This document shows positions 43,691 through 50,963 of a stretch of DNA of 64,000 nucleotides, piece by piece (positions within the stretch are counted from its first letter, which is position 1; each line of letters opens with the position of its first letter). A model generated the notes under the pieces. It searched no databases. It saw nothing but the letters and a program-made list of their open reading frames with translations, and was not told where the DNA came from. A program made the translations under genes and the position numbers. The stretch comes from Acidiphilium acidophilum (GTDB lineage Bacteria; Pseudomonadota; Alphaproteobacteria; Acetobacterales; Acetobacteraceae). The stretch is from contig NZ_JAWXYB010000002.1 of the NCBI RefSeq assembly GCF_033842475.1, positions 1 to 64,000 on the forward strand, read 5' to 3'.

Positions 43691-44953
43691 TTAGTTGAGC
43701 CTTAGCGTGCGAAGGATCGGCACCCCACCATATCGTCCCGCTAGATAACCGCGCTCGAGCGCCTCGCCCTTCCGCGGGGAGAAATCGGACAGCGGATACA
43801 GATGCGATGCCTGATCCTCGTCCTTTTCAGCAAACCAGATTTGATCACGGCGCAACAGCTCGCCGTCGAGCAAAGAGGTGTCGTGCGTCGTGAAGATCAG
43901 CTGCGCGCCTTTTTGATTCAGGTCTGGGTTTTGAAACATTCCGATCAGTTGACGCACCAGCAGTGCGTGAAGGCTTCGGTCGAGTTCATCGACGATTAGT
44001 ACTTGGCCGCGTTCGAGGATTTCAAAGACTGGGCCAGCGAGAGCAAAAAGCTTTTGCGTACCCTCGGACTCATCGTGAAAATCAAACTCTGCTGAACCGG
44101 AATTCGCTTTGTGTTCGAAAGTTGGTACAGTAATCTCTCGTGGCTCCGCCGGAAGGGGCTCAAACTGACCCGTTGCTAAGTCGACTTTCATGGTGCCCAT
44201 GAAGCCTTGCCGCTTTATGAGCCGGATATCAGCGATGCCGGTGTCTGCTGCCGACAGAAATTCACGCACGCTATCGGCCTTGTTTCGCGCAATGTGGGAA
44301 ATCGTATAGTCCGGGACGGGGCCGCTTCCGTTCTCGAAGATCACCAGTCCGTTAGTCAAGAAGGCGAATACGGGGCGCAACTGCTCGCTGTTCAGTTGCA
44401 CGGCGGTCGACAGGAACAGCGCGTTCTCGCGCGTGGCTTCGCACCATACACCCTTGGCGCCAAGCAGCTGAGCGCTGAACTTGTAATCGTACTTCTGAGT
44501 GTGCTGATCGAAATTGCGATCATACCACGTCGCGGGTTGCGTCGATTTGTAGACGATAAGCCATTCGCTCAGAATCTTGTGCGGCGTGAGCCTGAAGCCA
44601 AACTGGTAGCGAACATCGTCCAGTAGGAACGTGATTTCGTACTCAATAGGTTGCTCCGTGGCGACAGGATCGAGGCGGAAGGGTTGGACGTTAATCGGCT
44701 GGCCTGCCTGCAAAGTCGCTGAATCTTTCACTATGCCGCGTAGGAGTTGCATTGCGCGCACGAGGTTGGATTTGCCGCCAGCATTGGGTCCGTAGATACC
44801 GGCCGTGCGCACCAGCCGGGGCACCGACTTGTTCCCCGTAGCCATGACAGCGGTTTCTTCGTTGGTCTTGTCGCGTGAGGCCACGAGATTGAGAATCGCC
44901 TCGTCTCGAAAGGACCGGAAATTCTTGACTCGAAACTCAACCAGCACAGCCAT
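43691..44953 (-). CDS. AAA15-family ATPase (RloA/AbiLi-like)
   Basis: 420 residues, SMC/RecF-like ABC ATPase fold. MAVLVEFRVKNFRSFRDEAILNL is the typical start; Walker A GIYGPNAGGKSNLVRAM (about 53-69); signature ESEGTQKLFALAG; Walker B ILERGQVLIVDELDRSLHALLV; switch His in LIFTTHDTSLLDG. Always found upstream of RloB in AbiL-like abortive-infection modules. It is intact, whereas its partner is broken. An AT-rich region follows its start upstream (44954-45000) and probably holds the promoter. Confidence 0.9.
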   Translation of the reverse strand: MAVLVEFRVKNFRSFRDEAILNLVASRDKTNEETAVMATGNKSVPRLVRTAGIYGPNAGGKSNLVRAMQLLRGIVKDSATLQAGQPINVQPFRLDPVATEQPIEYEITFLLDDVRYQFGFRLTPHKILSEWLIVYKSTQPATWYDRNFDQHTQKYDYKFSAQLLGAKGVWCEATRENALFLSTAVQLNSEQLRPVFAFLTNGLVIFENGSGPVPDYTISHIARNKADSVREFLSAADTGIADIRLIKRQGFMGTMKVDLATGQFEPLPAEPREITVPTFEHKANSGSAEFDFHDESEGTQKLFALAGPVFEILERGQVLIVDELDRSLHALLVRQLIGMFQNPDLNQKGAQLIFTTHDTSLLDGELLRRDQIWFAEKDEDQASHLYPLSDFSPRKGEALERGYLAGRYGGVPILRTLRLN

Positions 44954-45110
44954 GCTCCTATTTTATATGGCGTTTATGCATAATATTCGCGAAAAGTCCA
45001 TCGAATTAGCCAGTCAGGACGATTTGTCAGCTTTGCACGGCAGTTTCCGTCCGGTTTTTCAGGCGAATTCTGCGCTACACGTTAGGCTTTCAAGGCTCCG
45101 CTCTTGAGCG

Positions 45111-45180
45111 CCCAAGTCTGACGACGGGCGCCTGCAAACATCTTCTGGGTGCAGAGAGGCTGCCCGTCGTCAGACTTGGG
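45111..45180. repeat. 19-bp perfect inverted repeat with 32-base spacer
   Basis: CCCAAGTCTGACGACGGGC at 45111-45129 and its exact complement at 45162-45180. Inner bases (GCCTGCA and TGCAGAGAGGC) and outer bases (GCTCCG, CGGAGC) extend the pairing imperfectly. There is no coding frame and no U-run. Located 160 bp upstream of the ATPase gene. Confidence 0.75.
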
Positions 45181-45296
45181 ACGGAGCTATGAAAATACGA
45201 AATTGACCGGCGCCGATTTCCAACAGAAGGCGTTGAATGTCCGGTTCGGGGATCCCGTGATTAGCAGCCAAGCGCCCGTATCGGGCCGATTGCGGA

Positions 45297-45324
45297 TGTC
45301 GCATAACTTAGGAGTTGCGCGACA
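45297..45324. repeat. Orphan 28-bp transposon-end motif, TGTCGC-N16-GCGACA
   Basis: Same spacing as the outer ends of the Tn552-like element. Forward, its first 13 bases TGTCGCATAACTT equal those of the right end read inward; in reverse it starts TGTCGCGCAA like the left end. No transposase gene is next to it. Confidence 0.7.
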
Positions 45325-45432
45325 AGAAATTGTTTTGGTTTCACGCCCCCTCCCCTCCCCCGCCATATGATCGCTTTATGACGAAATCAGCTTTGATGAG
45401 GTTGAGCGAATCAGGCTGTAGGGCGCTGGCGA

Positions 45433-45837
45433 CTACCCAAAAACCTTTCTGGGGCGCCCGCCTTTAGCGCCGTTAGTCCGGGCTGCGGCCGCCTTAGCGG
45501 GGCTTTTCGCTTTACCGGCCTGGCGTGCCATGAATGCTTTGGTGCCGAGCAGGCCGGCCAGTAGGCCGGGAACCGACAGATCCGCATCAAGGGCTTCCCA
45601 ATGCAGGCCGTAGCCGGCGCCGAGAATCTCGACTTGGGCCAGCTGGTCGTCCGTCGCTGCTTCCAGTCCCTGGGCAAGATGTGGCGGGAAGGTAAAAGTG
45701 CAGCCGTTTTGCAGATCAACGACGACGCGGCCAAGCTTTCGATTATAGCGAACCGCTGTTGCCCGCGGCTCATTCAGGTGCGCGATCTTGCCGCGTTCCG
45801 TGGCGGCATCGATCTGGGCGTCATTCAGTTCAACCAT
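45433..45837 (-). CDS. DUF2442 protein with basic tail
   Basis: 134 residues from MVELNDAQIDAATERGKIAHLNEPRATAVRYNRKLGRVVVDLQNGCTFTFPPHLAQGLEAATDDQLAQVEILGAGYGLHWEALDADLSVPGLLAGLLGTKAFMAR. The GLHWEALDADLSVPGLL block defines DUF2442. The tail KAAAARTNGAKGGRPRKVFG includes an AT-hook-like GRPRK, suggesting DNA binding and autoregulation. Overlaps the DUF4160 gene by 8 bp. The longer upstream frame is discarded as it runs through that gene. Confidence 0.88.
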   Translation of the reverse strand: MVELNDAQIDAATERGKIAHLNEPRATAVRYNRKLGRVVVDLQNGCTFTFPPHLAQGLEAATDDQLAQVEILGAGYGLHWEALDADLSVPGLLAGLLGTKAFMARQAGKAKSPAKAAAARTNGAKGGRPRKVFG

Positions 45838-46069
45838 GGATATCCTCCCATCGAGCCAGAAGCAGCGCTTGCTGCTCAAGAACAATCCGCATGGCGCGGC
45901 GGACCTCAGCGCGGGTCATACCTTCCGTCCAGACCAATTCAGGTGTGCCATCAACACCGAGGAGATTGATCTTGGCATGACCGTCACCAAAGACATGCAC
46001 ATGGGCCGGTTGGTGATCATCGATAAAGATAATTACGCGTAGGCCGAGAGCGCGAAATACAGTGACCAT
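45830..46069 (-). CDS. DUF4160 protein
   Basis: 79 residues: MVTVFRALGLRVIIFIDDHQPAHVHVFGDGHAKINLLGVDGTPELVWTEGMTRAEVRRAMRIVLEQQALLLARW. HxPAHVHVxxDGHAKINL marks DUF4160. Same arrangement as the pair at 29172-29679, but with the longer DUF2442 partner. Lies divergent to the parA gene of replicon 2. Confidence 0.88.
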   Translation of the reverse strand: MVTVFRALGLRVIIFIDDHQPAHVHVFGDGHAKINLLGVDGTPELVWTEGMTRAEVRRAMRIVLEQQALLLARWEDIHG

Positions 46070-46142
46070 GCGACCTTATAACCCATCATGATAGGTTTTT
46101 AAAGGTATTTTACGTCAAGATTAAAAAAACTTGAAAGAACAT

Positions 46143-46160
46143 TCTTTTAATATTAAAAGA
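46143..46160. promoter_or_regulatory. Palindromic operator of the replicon 2 par operon
   Basis: TCTTTTAATATTAAAAGA is a perfect 18-bp palindrome 33 bp upstream of parA. The half TTTTAATATT recurs at the parA end (46829), before rep (47150, 47160), and in variant form in replicon 1 (9768, 10459, 10785). It is the likely binding site of the RHH protein. Confidence 0.65.
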
Positions 46161-46192
46161 AGGCTCCTCCAATTCTTTAATAAGGGGCTTTT

Positions 46193-46852
46193 ATGATCCT
46201 TACGGTAGGCAACACTAAGGGCGGGGTTGGTAAGACGACGTTAGCCGTCCAAATCGCGATAGCCCGTTCTCTCCTTGGCCGAGATGTGTGGTTAATTGAC
46301 GGCGACCGGCAAGGCACAGCCGCAGCAGCTATTGCCGCTCGTGTGGAGGCCGGACGAAAGCCCGGCATTGCTTGCGCTCAATATTGTGACGGACCTGGTC
46401 TGCGTGGGCAGGTACAGCAGCAGCGTGACAAGTGGGATGACATCATTATTGACGCCGGAGGTCGGGACAGCACCGCACTTCGGGCGGCGCTAATTCTCAG
46501 TGATGTTCTTCTCGTACCTTTTGCTCCACGCTCCTATGATGTTTGGGCCTTAGAAGACATGGCCGCTCTCGTGGACGAGGCCAGGAGTGTTCGGGACAAT
46601 CTCCGTGCGATGGCTATTTTGAATCTAGCAGACCCCGGCGAAACCTCGTCAGATAATGCGGATGCTGCAGCGGCGGTCGCGGATGTACCGCAGTTTCAGT
46701 ACCTCAACGCTCCGATCCGACGGCGGAAAGCCTTCAGCAATGCCGGCGGGGCCGGTTTGGCCGTTATGGAAATGTTGCCGCGCGATCCTAAAGCCTGTGC
46801 TGAGCTAGATAATCTATGCTCATTGCTTTTTAATATTAAAACAATAGCCTAA
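46193..46852 (+). CDS. parA: ParA-type partition ATPase, replicon 2
   Basis: 219 residues, same length as the ParA at 9824 and about four fifths identical by eye (NTKGGVGKTT; LIDGDRQGTAAAAIAAR; DIIIDAGGRDSTALRAALILSDVLLVPFAPRSYDVWALEDMA; RRRKAFSNAGGAGLAVMEM). Codon usage is clearly less GC-rich, so it came from another background rather than from recent duplication. Confidence 0.93.
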   Translation: MILTVGNTKGGVGKTTLAVQIAIARSLLGRDVWLIDGDRQGTAAAAIAARVEAGRKPGIACAQYCDGPGLRGQVQQQRDKWDDIIIDAGGRDSTALRAALILSDVLLVPFAPRSYDVWALEDMAALVDEARSVRDNLRAMAILNLADPGETSSDNADAAAAVADVPQFQYLNAPIRRRKAFSNAGGAGLAVMEMLPRDPKACAELDNLCSLLFNIKTIA

Positions 46853-46866
46853 TAGGAGCCAAATAG

Positions 46867-47136
46867 ATGTCAATACAACGTAAACCGAAGTCTCAAACTG
46901 AGGCCCAGCAAGACGCTTTCATAGCGGCCGCCCCAGATGGTGGGCATAGCCAAACCCCCGTTACAGCCGTGTACGAGAAGGGCATAGCCAAGGGCCATAA
47001 GCGTCAGATTTCTTTAACGATCGCTCCAGACATGCTGCGTCGAGTGGATGATGTTGCCAAGCGCACCGGCCAGGCCCGTGCTGCCGTCATTAACATGGCT
47101 TTGTATCGTGCGCTTGAAGGCGACATCTTTAAGTGA
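46867..47136 (+). CDS. Ribbon-helix-helix partition/regulatory protein, replicon 2
   Basis: 89 residues. The C-terminal RHH domain AKGHKRQISLTIAPDMLRRVDDVAKRTGQARAAVINMALYRALEGDIFK is nearly identical to that of the protein at 10498, including the KRQISLTI DNA-contact strand; the N-terminal arms differ. The two replicons might therefore recognise each other's partition sites. Confidence 0.87.
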   Translation: MSIQRKPKSQTEAQQDAFIAAAPDGGHSQTPVTAVYEKGIAKGHKRQISLTIAPDMLRRVDDVAKRTGQARAAVINMALYRALEGDIFK

Positions 47137-47196
47137 TTTGAGTTTGTTTTTAATATTGGTTTAATATTAATATAGACCCATTATCAAGGAATTCTC

Positions 47197-48165
47197 ATGG
47201 CTGGGATCGAGCGAGCCCTTAAAAAATTAGAAAAGAGAGTTAAGGTGAGTGAGGCCAAAAAAACGGTCTTGATCCCTGAACGGTATCCCCAGCTCGATCT
47301 GTTCATGACGGCAGGTATCACGGCTATCCCAAAGGACGAGATGGCCAGCATGGAGCATCCGATTTTTGCCGTCGAAGACGGCGATACGCGGGAACTCAAA
47401 TATGAGCATAACGGTGATGTAATTGAGATCATTCCCAGTGTCCGGGGGAGGGCCACCCAGCACGACAAAGATGTAATCCTATTTTGTGTCTCAAAGCTGG
47501 TCGCCGGGATCAACAAAGGAATGACGCCCGCTAGAACAGTTGAAATCACGGCCAGAGAGCTATTGCTGTTCACCAACAGTGATACGAATGCCAGAAGCTA
47601 CACCTTGCTCGCGGCAGCACTGGACAGGCTTGCCGGCACTCGCATGAAGACGACGTTAAAAACCGGCCGACCTGGCAAGGGAGGGAGTAAATGGTTTGGC
47701 CTAATTGATGGGGCAGAAACAGTTACCAAAGGGCCAGGTGACCGAATGGAATCCATACGAATAACCCTTTCAGAATGGACCTATAACGCTGTGCTCTCGT
47801 TGGAAGTCTTAACGATACCACGTGAGTATTTTCGGCTTAGGAAGCCAATTGCAAAGCGGATTTATGAGTTGGCCCGCAAACACTGCGGAGACCAAGGGCG
47901 CTGGAAGGTCAGCCTTGATTTGCTGCAAAAGAAGGTTGGGAGTCGAGCCCTGTTACGGAAGTTCAGGGCGGCCGTAATCGTGATCGCAGAGGAGGGGCCG
48001 CTCCTCGACTATCACATGAAGTACCTACCGGCTGAGGACGCTGTTGTTTTTTACAGCCAAAACGAGGCTGGGACGCGGGCAATCACTACCGACCTGGAAA
48101 AGGAAAGAGGTGGCGCTGTGGGCGAAAGGAAACGTCGGCCACGGGCTAAACGAACTTTACGGTAG
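47197..48165 (+). CDS. Plasmid replication initiator protein, replicon 2
   Basis: 322 residues, start after AAGGAATTCTC. It belongs to the replication initiator A group (DLFMTAGITAIPKDEMASMEHPIFAVEDGDTRELKYEHNGDVIEIIPSVRGRATQHDKDVILFCVSKLVAGIN...). Winged-helix features are RTVEITARELLLFTNSDTNARSYTLLAAALDRLAGTRMKT and LRLRKPIAKRIYELARKHCG. It differs from the Rep at 10799 in sequence and lacks DUF5710. Followed by its own iterons. The C-terminal tail is basic. Confidence 0.9.
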   Translation: MAGIERALKKLEKRVKVSEAKKTVLIPERYPQLDLFMTAGITAIPKDEMASMEHPIFAVEDGDTRELKYEHNGDVIEIIPSVRGRATQHDKDVILFCVSKLVAGINKGMTPARTVEITARELLLFTNSDTNARSYTLLAAALDRLAGTRMKTTLKTGRPGKGGSKWFGLIDGAETVTKGPGDRMESIRITLSEWTYNAVLSLEVLTIPREYFRLRKPIAKRIYELARKHCGDQGRWKVSLDLLQKKVGSRALLRKFRAAVIVIAEEGPLLDYHMKYLPAEDAVVFYSQNEAGTRAITTDLEKERGGAVGERKRRPRAKRTLR

Positions 48166-48170
48166 CAAGA

Positions 48171-48486
48171 TTCGGTACTCTAGGGACGTTTATTGTCTAA
48201 GCTATTGAAATACTTTATATTTTTTTATCGTAGGTAGGCACAACATACTGGTTTGACCTCCAAAATCGATCGATTGTTGGTGGGTAACTGGGTATCGGGG
48301 GGAGTTGAAGGAAAACAAATGTTTCCGGAAACATTTTATATCTCGCCGCTACCGGTAACGGCGACTTAAAAGCGAATCTGTGGATAAGTCCGCAGGGGAT
48401 TCGGGACTCTAGGGACGTTTGGTTCGGTACTCTAGGGACGTTGGTTCGGTACTCTAGGGACGCAGAGGTTCGGTACTCTAGGGACG
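48171..48486. repeat. Iterons and DnaA box of replicon 2 (oriV)
   Basis: TTCGGTACTCTAGGGACG occurs at 48171-48188, 48423-48440, 48445-48462 and 48469-48486, with a one-mismatch copy at 48400-48417. The last four are spaced 22-24 bp. A perfect DnaA box (TGTGGATAA) lies at 48379-48387 and another at 48587-48595, with AT-rich sequence at 48195-48245. Sequence is unrelated to the replicon 1 iterons. Confidence 0.92.
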
Positions 48487-48998
48487 CAGACTCGGATTTT
48501 CCTGTTATTTTTCAAGCAGCTATAAAAGCCTAACAACGCGCGCGCGTTTTAACTATTTTAACAGATTCTTTTAACGCATCAGCGGCTGTGGATAAGTGTT
48601 CACAACGAGCGGGACAAAAGCATACCCTGGCGATGCCTTGGCAGCGGCGCTGGCGCGCATGGGCCAAGCGCTGACCGCAAGGCAAGCCGGCAGTTTATCC
48701 GGCGTCTCAGCCTGAGCAAGAAACCACCCCAGAGTTATATTTCTCCTATGACCAGATAAAATCTTTCCCTTTTCAGCACTTCATGCAGACACGCCCTATG
48801 GGCGTGAAGTGGTAGTCTCGCGCGCTTCGCGCGTCACCAGCAGCCGGGCCACGCCAGACTGCCCGCATAGCGGGCCGCGTAGCGCGGCTTCCGCTCCGCG
48901 CTCGCTCTGGCGTTCACCGGTATGGGGGTGGCACCATCTCAAGATGCTCAGGGGGAAGAAGGTCTCGGGAAGCTCACCGTTTCGGGTTAGCCTCGCCT
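48487..48998. other. GC-rich palindromic region downstream of oriV 2
   Basis: No credible gene. Contains the CACGCCCTATGGGCGTGA hairpin at 48790-48807, equivalent to that at 12437, and a series of short inverted repeats at 48815-48915 (for example CGCGCGCTTCGCGCG). Similar composition follows replicon 1. Confidence 0.5.
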
Positions 48999-49263
48999 GG
49001 GGTCCATCCCGGCAAAGGTACGTATCGCGACATAGGGTTCAACGGAGGGGCGTTTCGCAAACGAGGGAATGAGTAACATGCCCTTTCATGCCTGTTTCCA
49101 AGCCAAAATGCGCTTCATAAGCCATCTCAAAATCAAAATTTAGCAAACCTAGTGCCGTTTAGTTTTGGAACGGCGCGGCTCTGAATTTCTTAATTATCTA
49201 AATAATTTAAGGGGTTATCGGAAATCCTATGTCGCGATACGTACCTTTGCCGGGACGAACCCT
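48999..49263. mobile_element. Miniature Tn3-type inverted-repeat element (TIME-like)
   Basis: A 265-bp segment bounded by 38-bp inverted repeats (48999-49036 and 49226-49263). The inner 30 bases are identical: TCCCGGCAAAGGTACG plus the following 14 bases up to 49036. The outer end begins GGGGTCC, as Tn3-family repeats do, and the second has AGGGTTC. The 189-bp interior has no gene. No 5-bp duplication is seen (CGCCT and GTGCC). Neither Tn3-family transposon in the window has this repeat sequence, so the mobilising transposase is elsewhere. Confidence 0.75.
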
Positions 49264-49282
49264 GTGCCCGAGAGGCTGGTTG

Positions 49283-50104
49283 TTAGAGATTGGCGGTGCC
49301 GAGCTGTTCGAAGATTTCTTGTTGTATGATTTTGAGGCGCTGTCGAACCATGATGTTGAGTGGTTCACCGGTGCTTGGGCGCGGCGATCCAGCCAGGCCC
49401 TGGCTGAAGGTCATCTGTTCTTTGCGTAAATCCTGGATCGTGAGGATAAATATTTCGCTGCGATTTGGAAGTGAGACGATCCCCCGAATCTGGTCTTTCA
49501 CCTCGGCGTAGATATTCAGATCGGTGAATGGCTGGCCGTTTGGTTGGACTTGGGCCTGATATTCATTCAGCCAGACGACGGCCTGGGCGCCGGCGGGTAG
49601 ATGTTTCATGATCTGGCGGAAGCCGTTCAGGGTTTCCGCCAGCATATCCCCCGCGATGGGGATGTGCACAAAAACCGTCTTGCCGGCGGCTTGCAGCGTT
49701 TCGATGGCGCGGGATTGTACGAAGTAGCTCATCAGGGGCAAGAAGATGGTCGAGCCGGTATCGACCAGACAGCTGATTTGGGGTTCGGCCAAGGTGGCGG
49801 TTAACGCCTCGCAGTCCGGTGTGCCATCGGATCGAAGACCCAGGCCAATAGGGTCCAACGCCTTATAACCGCCGAGGCTCCGATTGACGGGATCGGCATC
49901 GATGCACCTGAGGCTGGAGCACCGCTCACTCAGGTAATCAGCCAGGAGAAGAGCGATGAGCGATTTTCCAGTTCCGCCTTTCCCCTGGAGGATCAGATGG
50001 ATTTCATTCTGGCGGCTTGTTGCAGGCGGGTTGAAAGAGGGTGTCGTGGTCGGGGTGATCGAGGGAGAAGATGAGGCCGTCTGCGGGCTGGTGTTTGGGT
50101 TCAT
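49283..50104 (-). CDS. TraL-like ParA/MinD-family ATPase
   Basis: 273 residues. A Pro/Ser/Thr-rich N-terminal 30 residues precede EIHLILQGKGGTGKSLIALLLADYLSERCSSLRCIDADPVNRSLGGYKAL. KGGTGKS is a deviant Walker A and CIDADPVN the following aspartate motif; FVHIPIAGDMLAETLNGFRQIM and AVVWLNEYQAQV are typical of TraL-type conjugation ATPases. It overlaps the TraK-like gene by 101 bp, unusually long; no alternative start lies closer to the ATPase domain. Confidence 0.8.
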   Translation of the reverse strand: MNPNTSPQTASSSPSITPTTTPSFNPPATSRQNEIHLILQGKGGTGKSLIALLLADYLSERCSSLRCIDADPVNRSLGGYKALDPIGLGLRSDGTPDCEALTATLAEPQISCLVDTGSTIFLPLMSYFVQSRAIETLQAAGKTVFVHIPIAGDMLAETLNGFRQIMKHLPAGAQAVVWLNEYQAQVQPNGQPFTDLNIYAEVKDQIRGIVSLPNRSEIFILTIQDLRKEQMTFSQGLAGSPRPSTGEPLNIMVRQRLKIIQQEIFEQLGTANL

Positions 50105-50633
50105 GCGGCTGATCTGATCCCTTCAATTGATCGGTGGCGGGCGATGCCGCGGCATGATTCGACGAGGCAGTGGCCGATTGCAAGCCCGGCGCTGAAGAAG
50201 AGGCGGGCTCGGGCAACTGATTGCGTTCCTTTGGGGGGTACCAGCGATCGAGGGTGGATTCGAGATTTCCAAAGTCGATGAATTTTCTGGTTTTAATCTC
50301 AGTTGGAGATCCGGACGTGATCATTTGTCCACTTGATGGTGTCGGGCTGGGTTGTGCCTGTGCCGGGGGTGGCTTGGCGGTCTGACCACTAGCGGGTGCG
50401 AGACTTTTCCCTCCAAGTGTGCGCTCGCCGCGAGATCCGGAATTGGTGACTTCGCATGAGACCAAGTCGGCGAAATGTCTGTAGCCGATAAGGGGGGGTG
50501 ACTGATCCCCGAAGTGATTTTGCCAGATCATTTTGATTGTGGCGCCGGCTTCGATTTCCGCGGCCACTTTTTCCCGGACGGAGCGGAACGCCATGCGGGC
50601 GGTTCCGCGCGGCCTAGCTTTGCTTTCTACCAT
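50004..50633 (-). CDS. TraK-like oriT-associated protein
   Basis: 209 residues. Residues 1-60 (RMAFRSVREKVAAEIEAGATIKMIWQNHFGDQSPPLIGYRHFADLV) look like the DNA-binding domain of TraK proteins of IncP-type mobilization regions. The rest is long Pro/Ser/Ala-rich low-complexity sequence. Order TraK then TraL, divergent from the relaxase operon with oriT between, copies the IncP arrangement. Assignment rests on the N-terminus and context. Confidence 0.7.
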   Translation of the reverse strand: MVESKARPRGTARMAFRSVREKVAAEIEAGATIKMIWQNHFGDQSPPLIGYRHFADLVSCEVTNSGSRGERTLGGKSLAPASGQTAKPPPAQAQPSPTPSSGQMITSGSPTEIKTRKFIDFGNLESTLDRWYPPKERNQLPEPASSSAPGLQSATASSNHAAASPATDQLKGSDQPHEPKHQPADGLIFSLDHPDHDTLFQPACNKPPE

Positions 50634-50963
50634 GAACGCAAGGTAGCAACGTCACCGTTCCGCAACAAGCGCATTTTATCTCATTTAATCAGACTAAGGC
50701 GCTCAAGGACGCAATAAGTCACATTTAGCCGCACGAAAGCGCGTTCAAGCCGACGATCCCATGAAATGAGGTTGAATGAGGCATGATGCGTCTTGTTGCG
50801 GTTGATACACTTAGTATAAAGAAGGCAAGATGTTCATTTGCGATGCAAATGCGGAGGGTTATAGTGCCGCGTGAGGGGGCGGGGTGGTGCTTACTCGCCT
50901 GTGGCTCGACGCAAGCGGAGGGGGAGTGCCCGGCGCGTTTTTGTGAGTGGAGAGGAAACGCCA
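50634..50963. other. Divergent promoter region and candidate second oriT
   Basis: 330 bases between the TraK-like and RHH accessory genes. CATTTGC-GAT-GCAAATG (50835-50851) is a perfect 7-bp hairpin followed by CGGAGGGTTATAGTGCCGCG. A hairpin a few bases before a potential nick sequence, in this position, makes it the best oriT candidate, but no known nic consensus is recognisable. Confidence 0.4.

Larger units (their letters stand above)
41677..43691 (-). pseudogene. RloB-family protein, split by IS256 copy 4
   Basis: Start ATG at 43691, overlapping the ATPase stop by one base (TAATG). The first 58 codons run VKHPRARSSRDLRRKPPKRPPYPRVLIVCEGAKTEVNYFEEI...RVIH. After removing the IS and one target copy the frame continues SSLGTEPQQIVQSAEEEF...AVFDRDEHRTYATAIAMA...VPCFELWLLLHF to 41677, 218 codons in all. 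CEGxKTE plus DRDEH look like a Toprim-type acidic site (inference). RloB partners AAA15 ATPases in AbiL-type phage-defence pairs. As it stands it is inactivated. Confidence 0.88.

Noticed and set aside
45081..45087. GTTAGGC as an integron attC core site next to the inverted repeat
   Set aside because: The order of the core site and hairpin is wrong for attC and no matching RYYYAAC site lies at the other side.
38237..45324. A single large transposon from 38237 to 45324 carrying the defence pair as cargo
   Set aside because: The 48-bp inner arms pair 38298 with 41391, placing the right end at 41483; no 5-bp duplication links 38237 with 45324. Kept only as a possibility in the motif finding.
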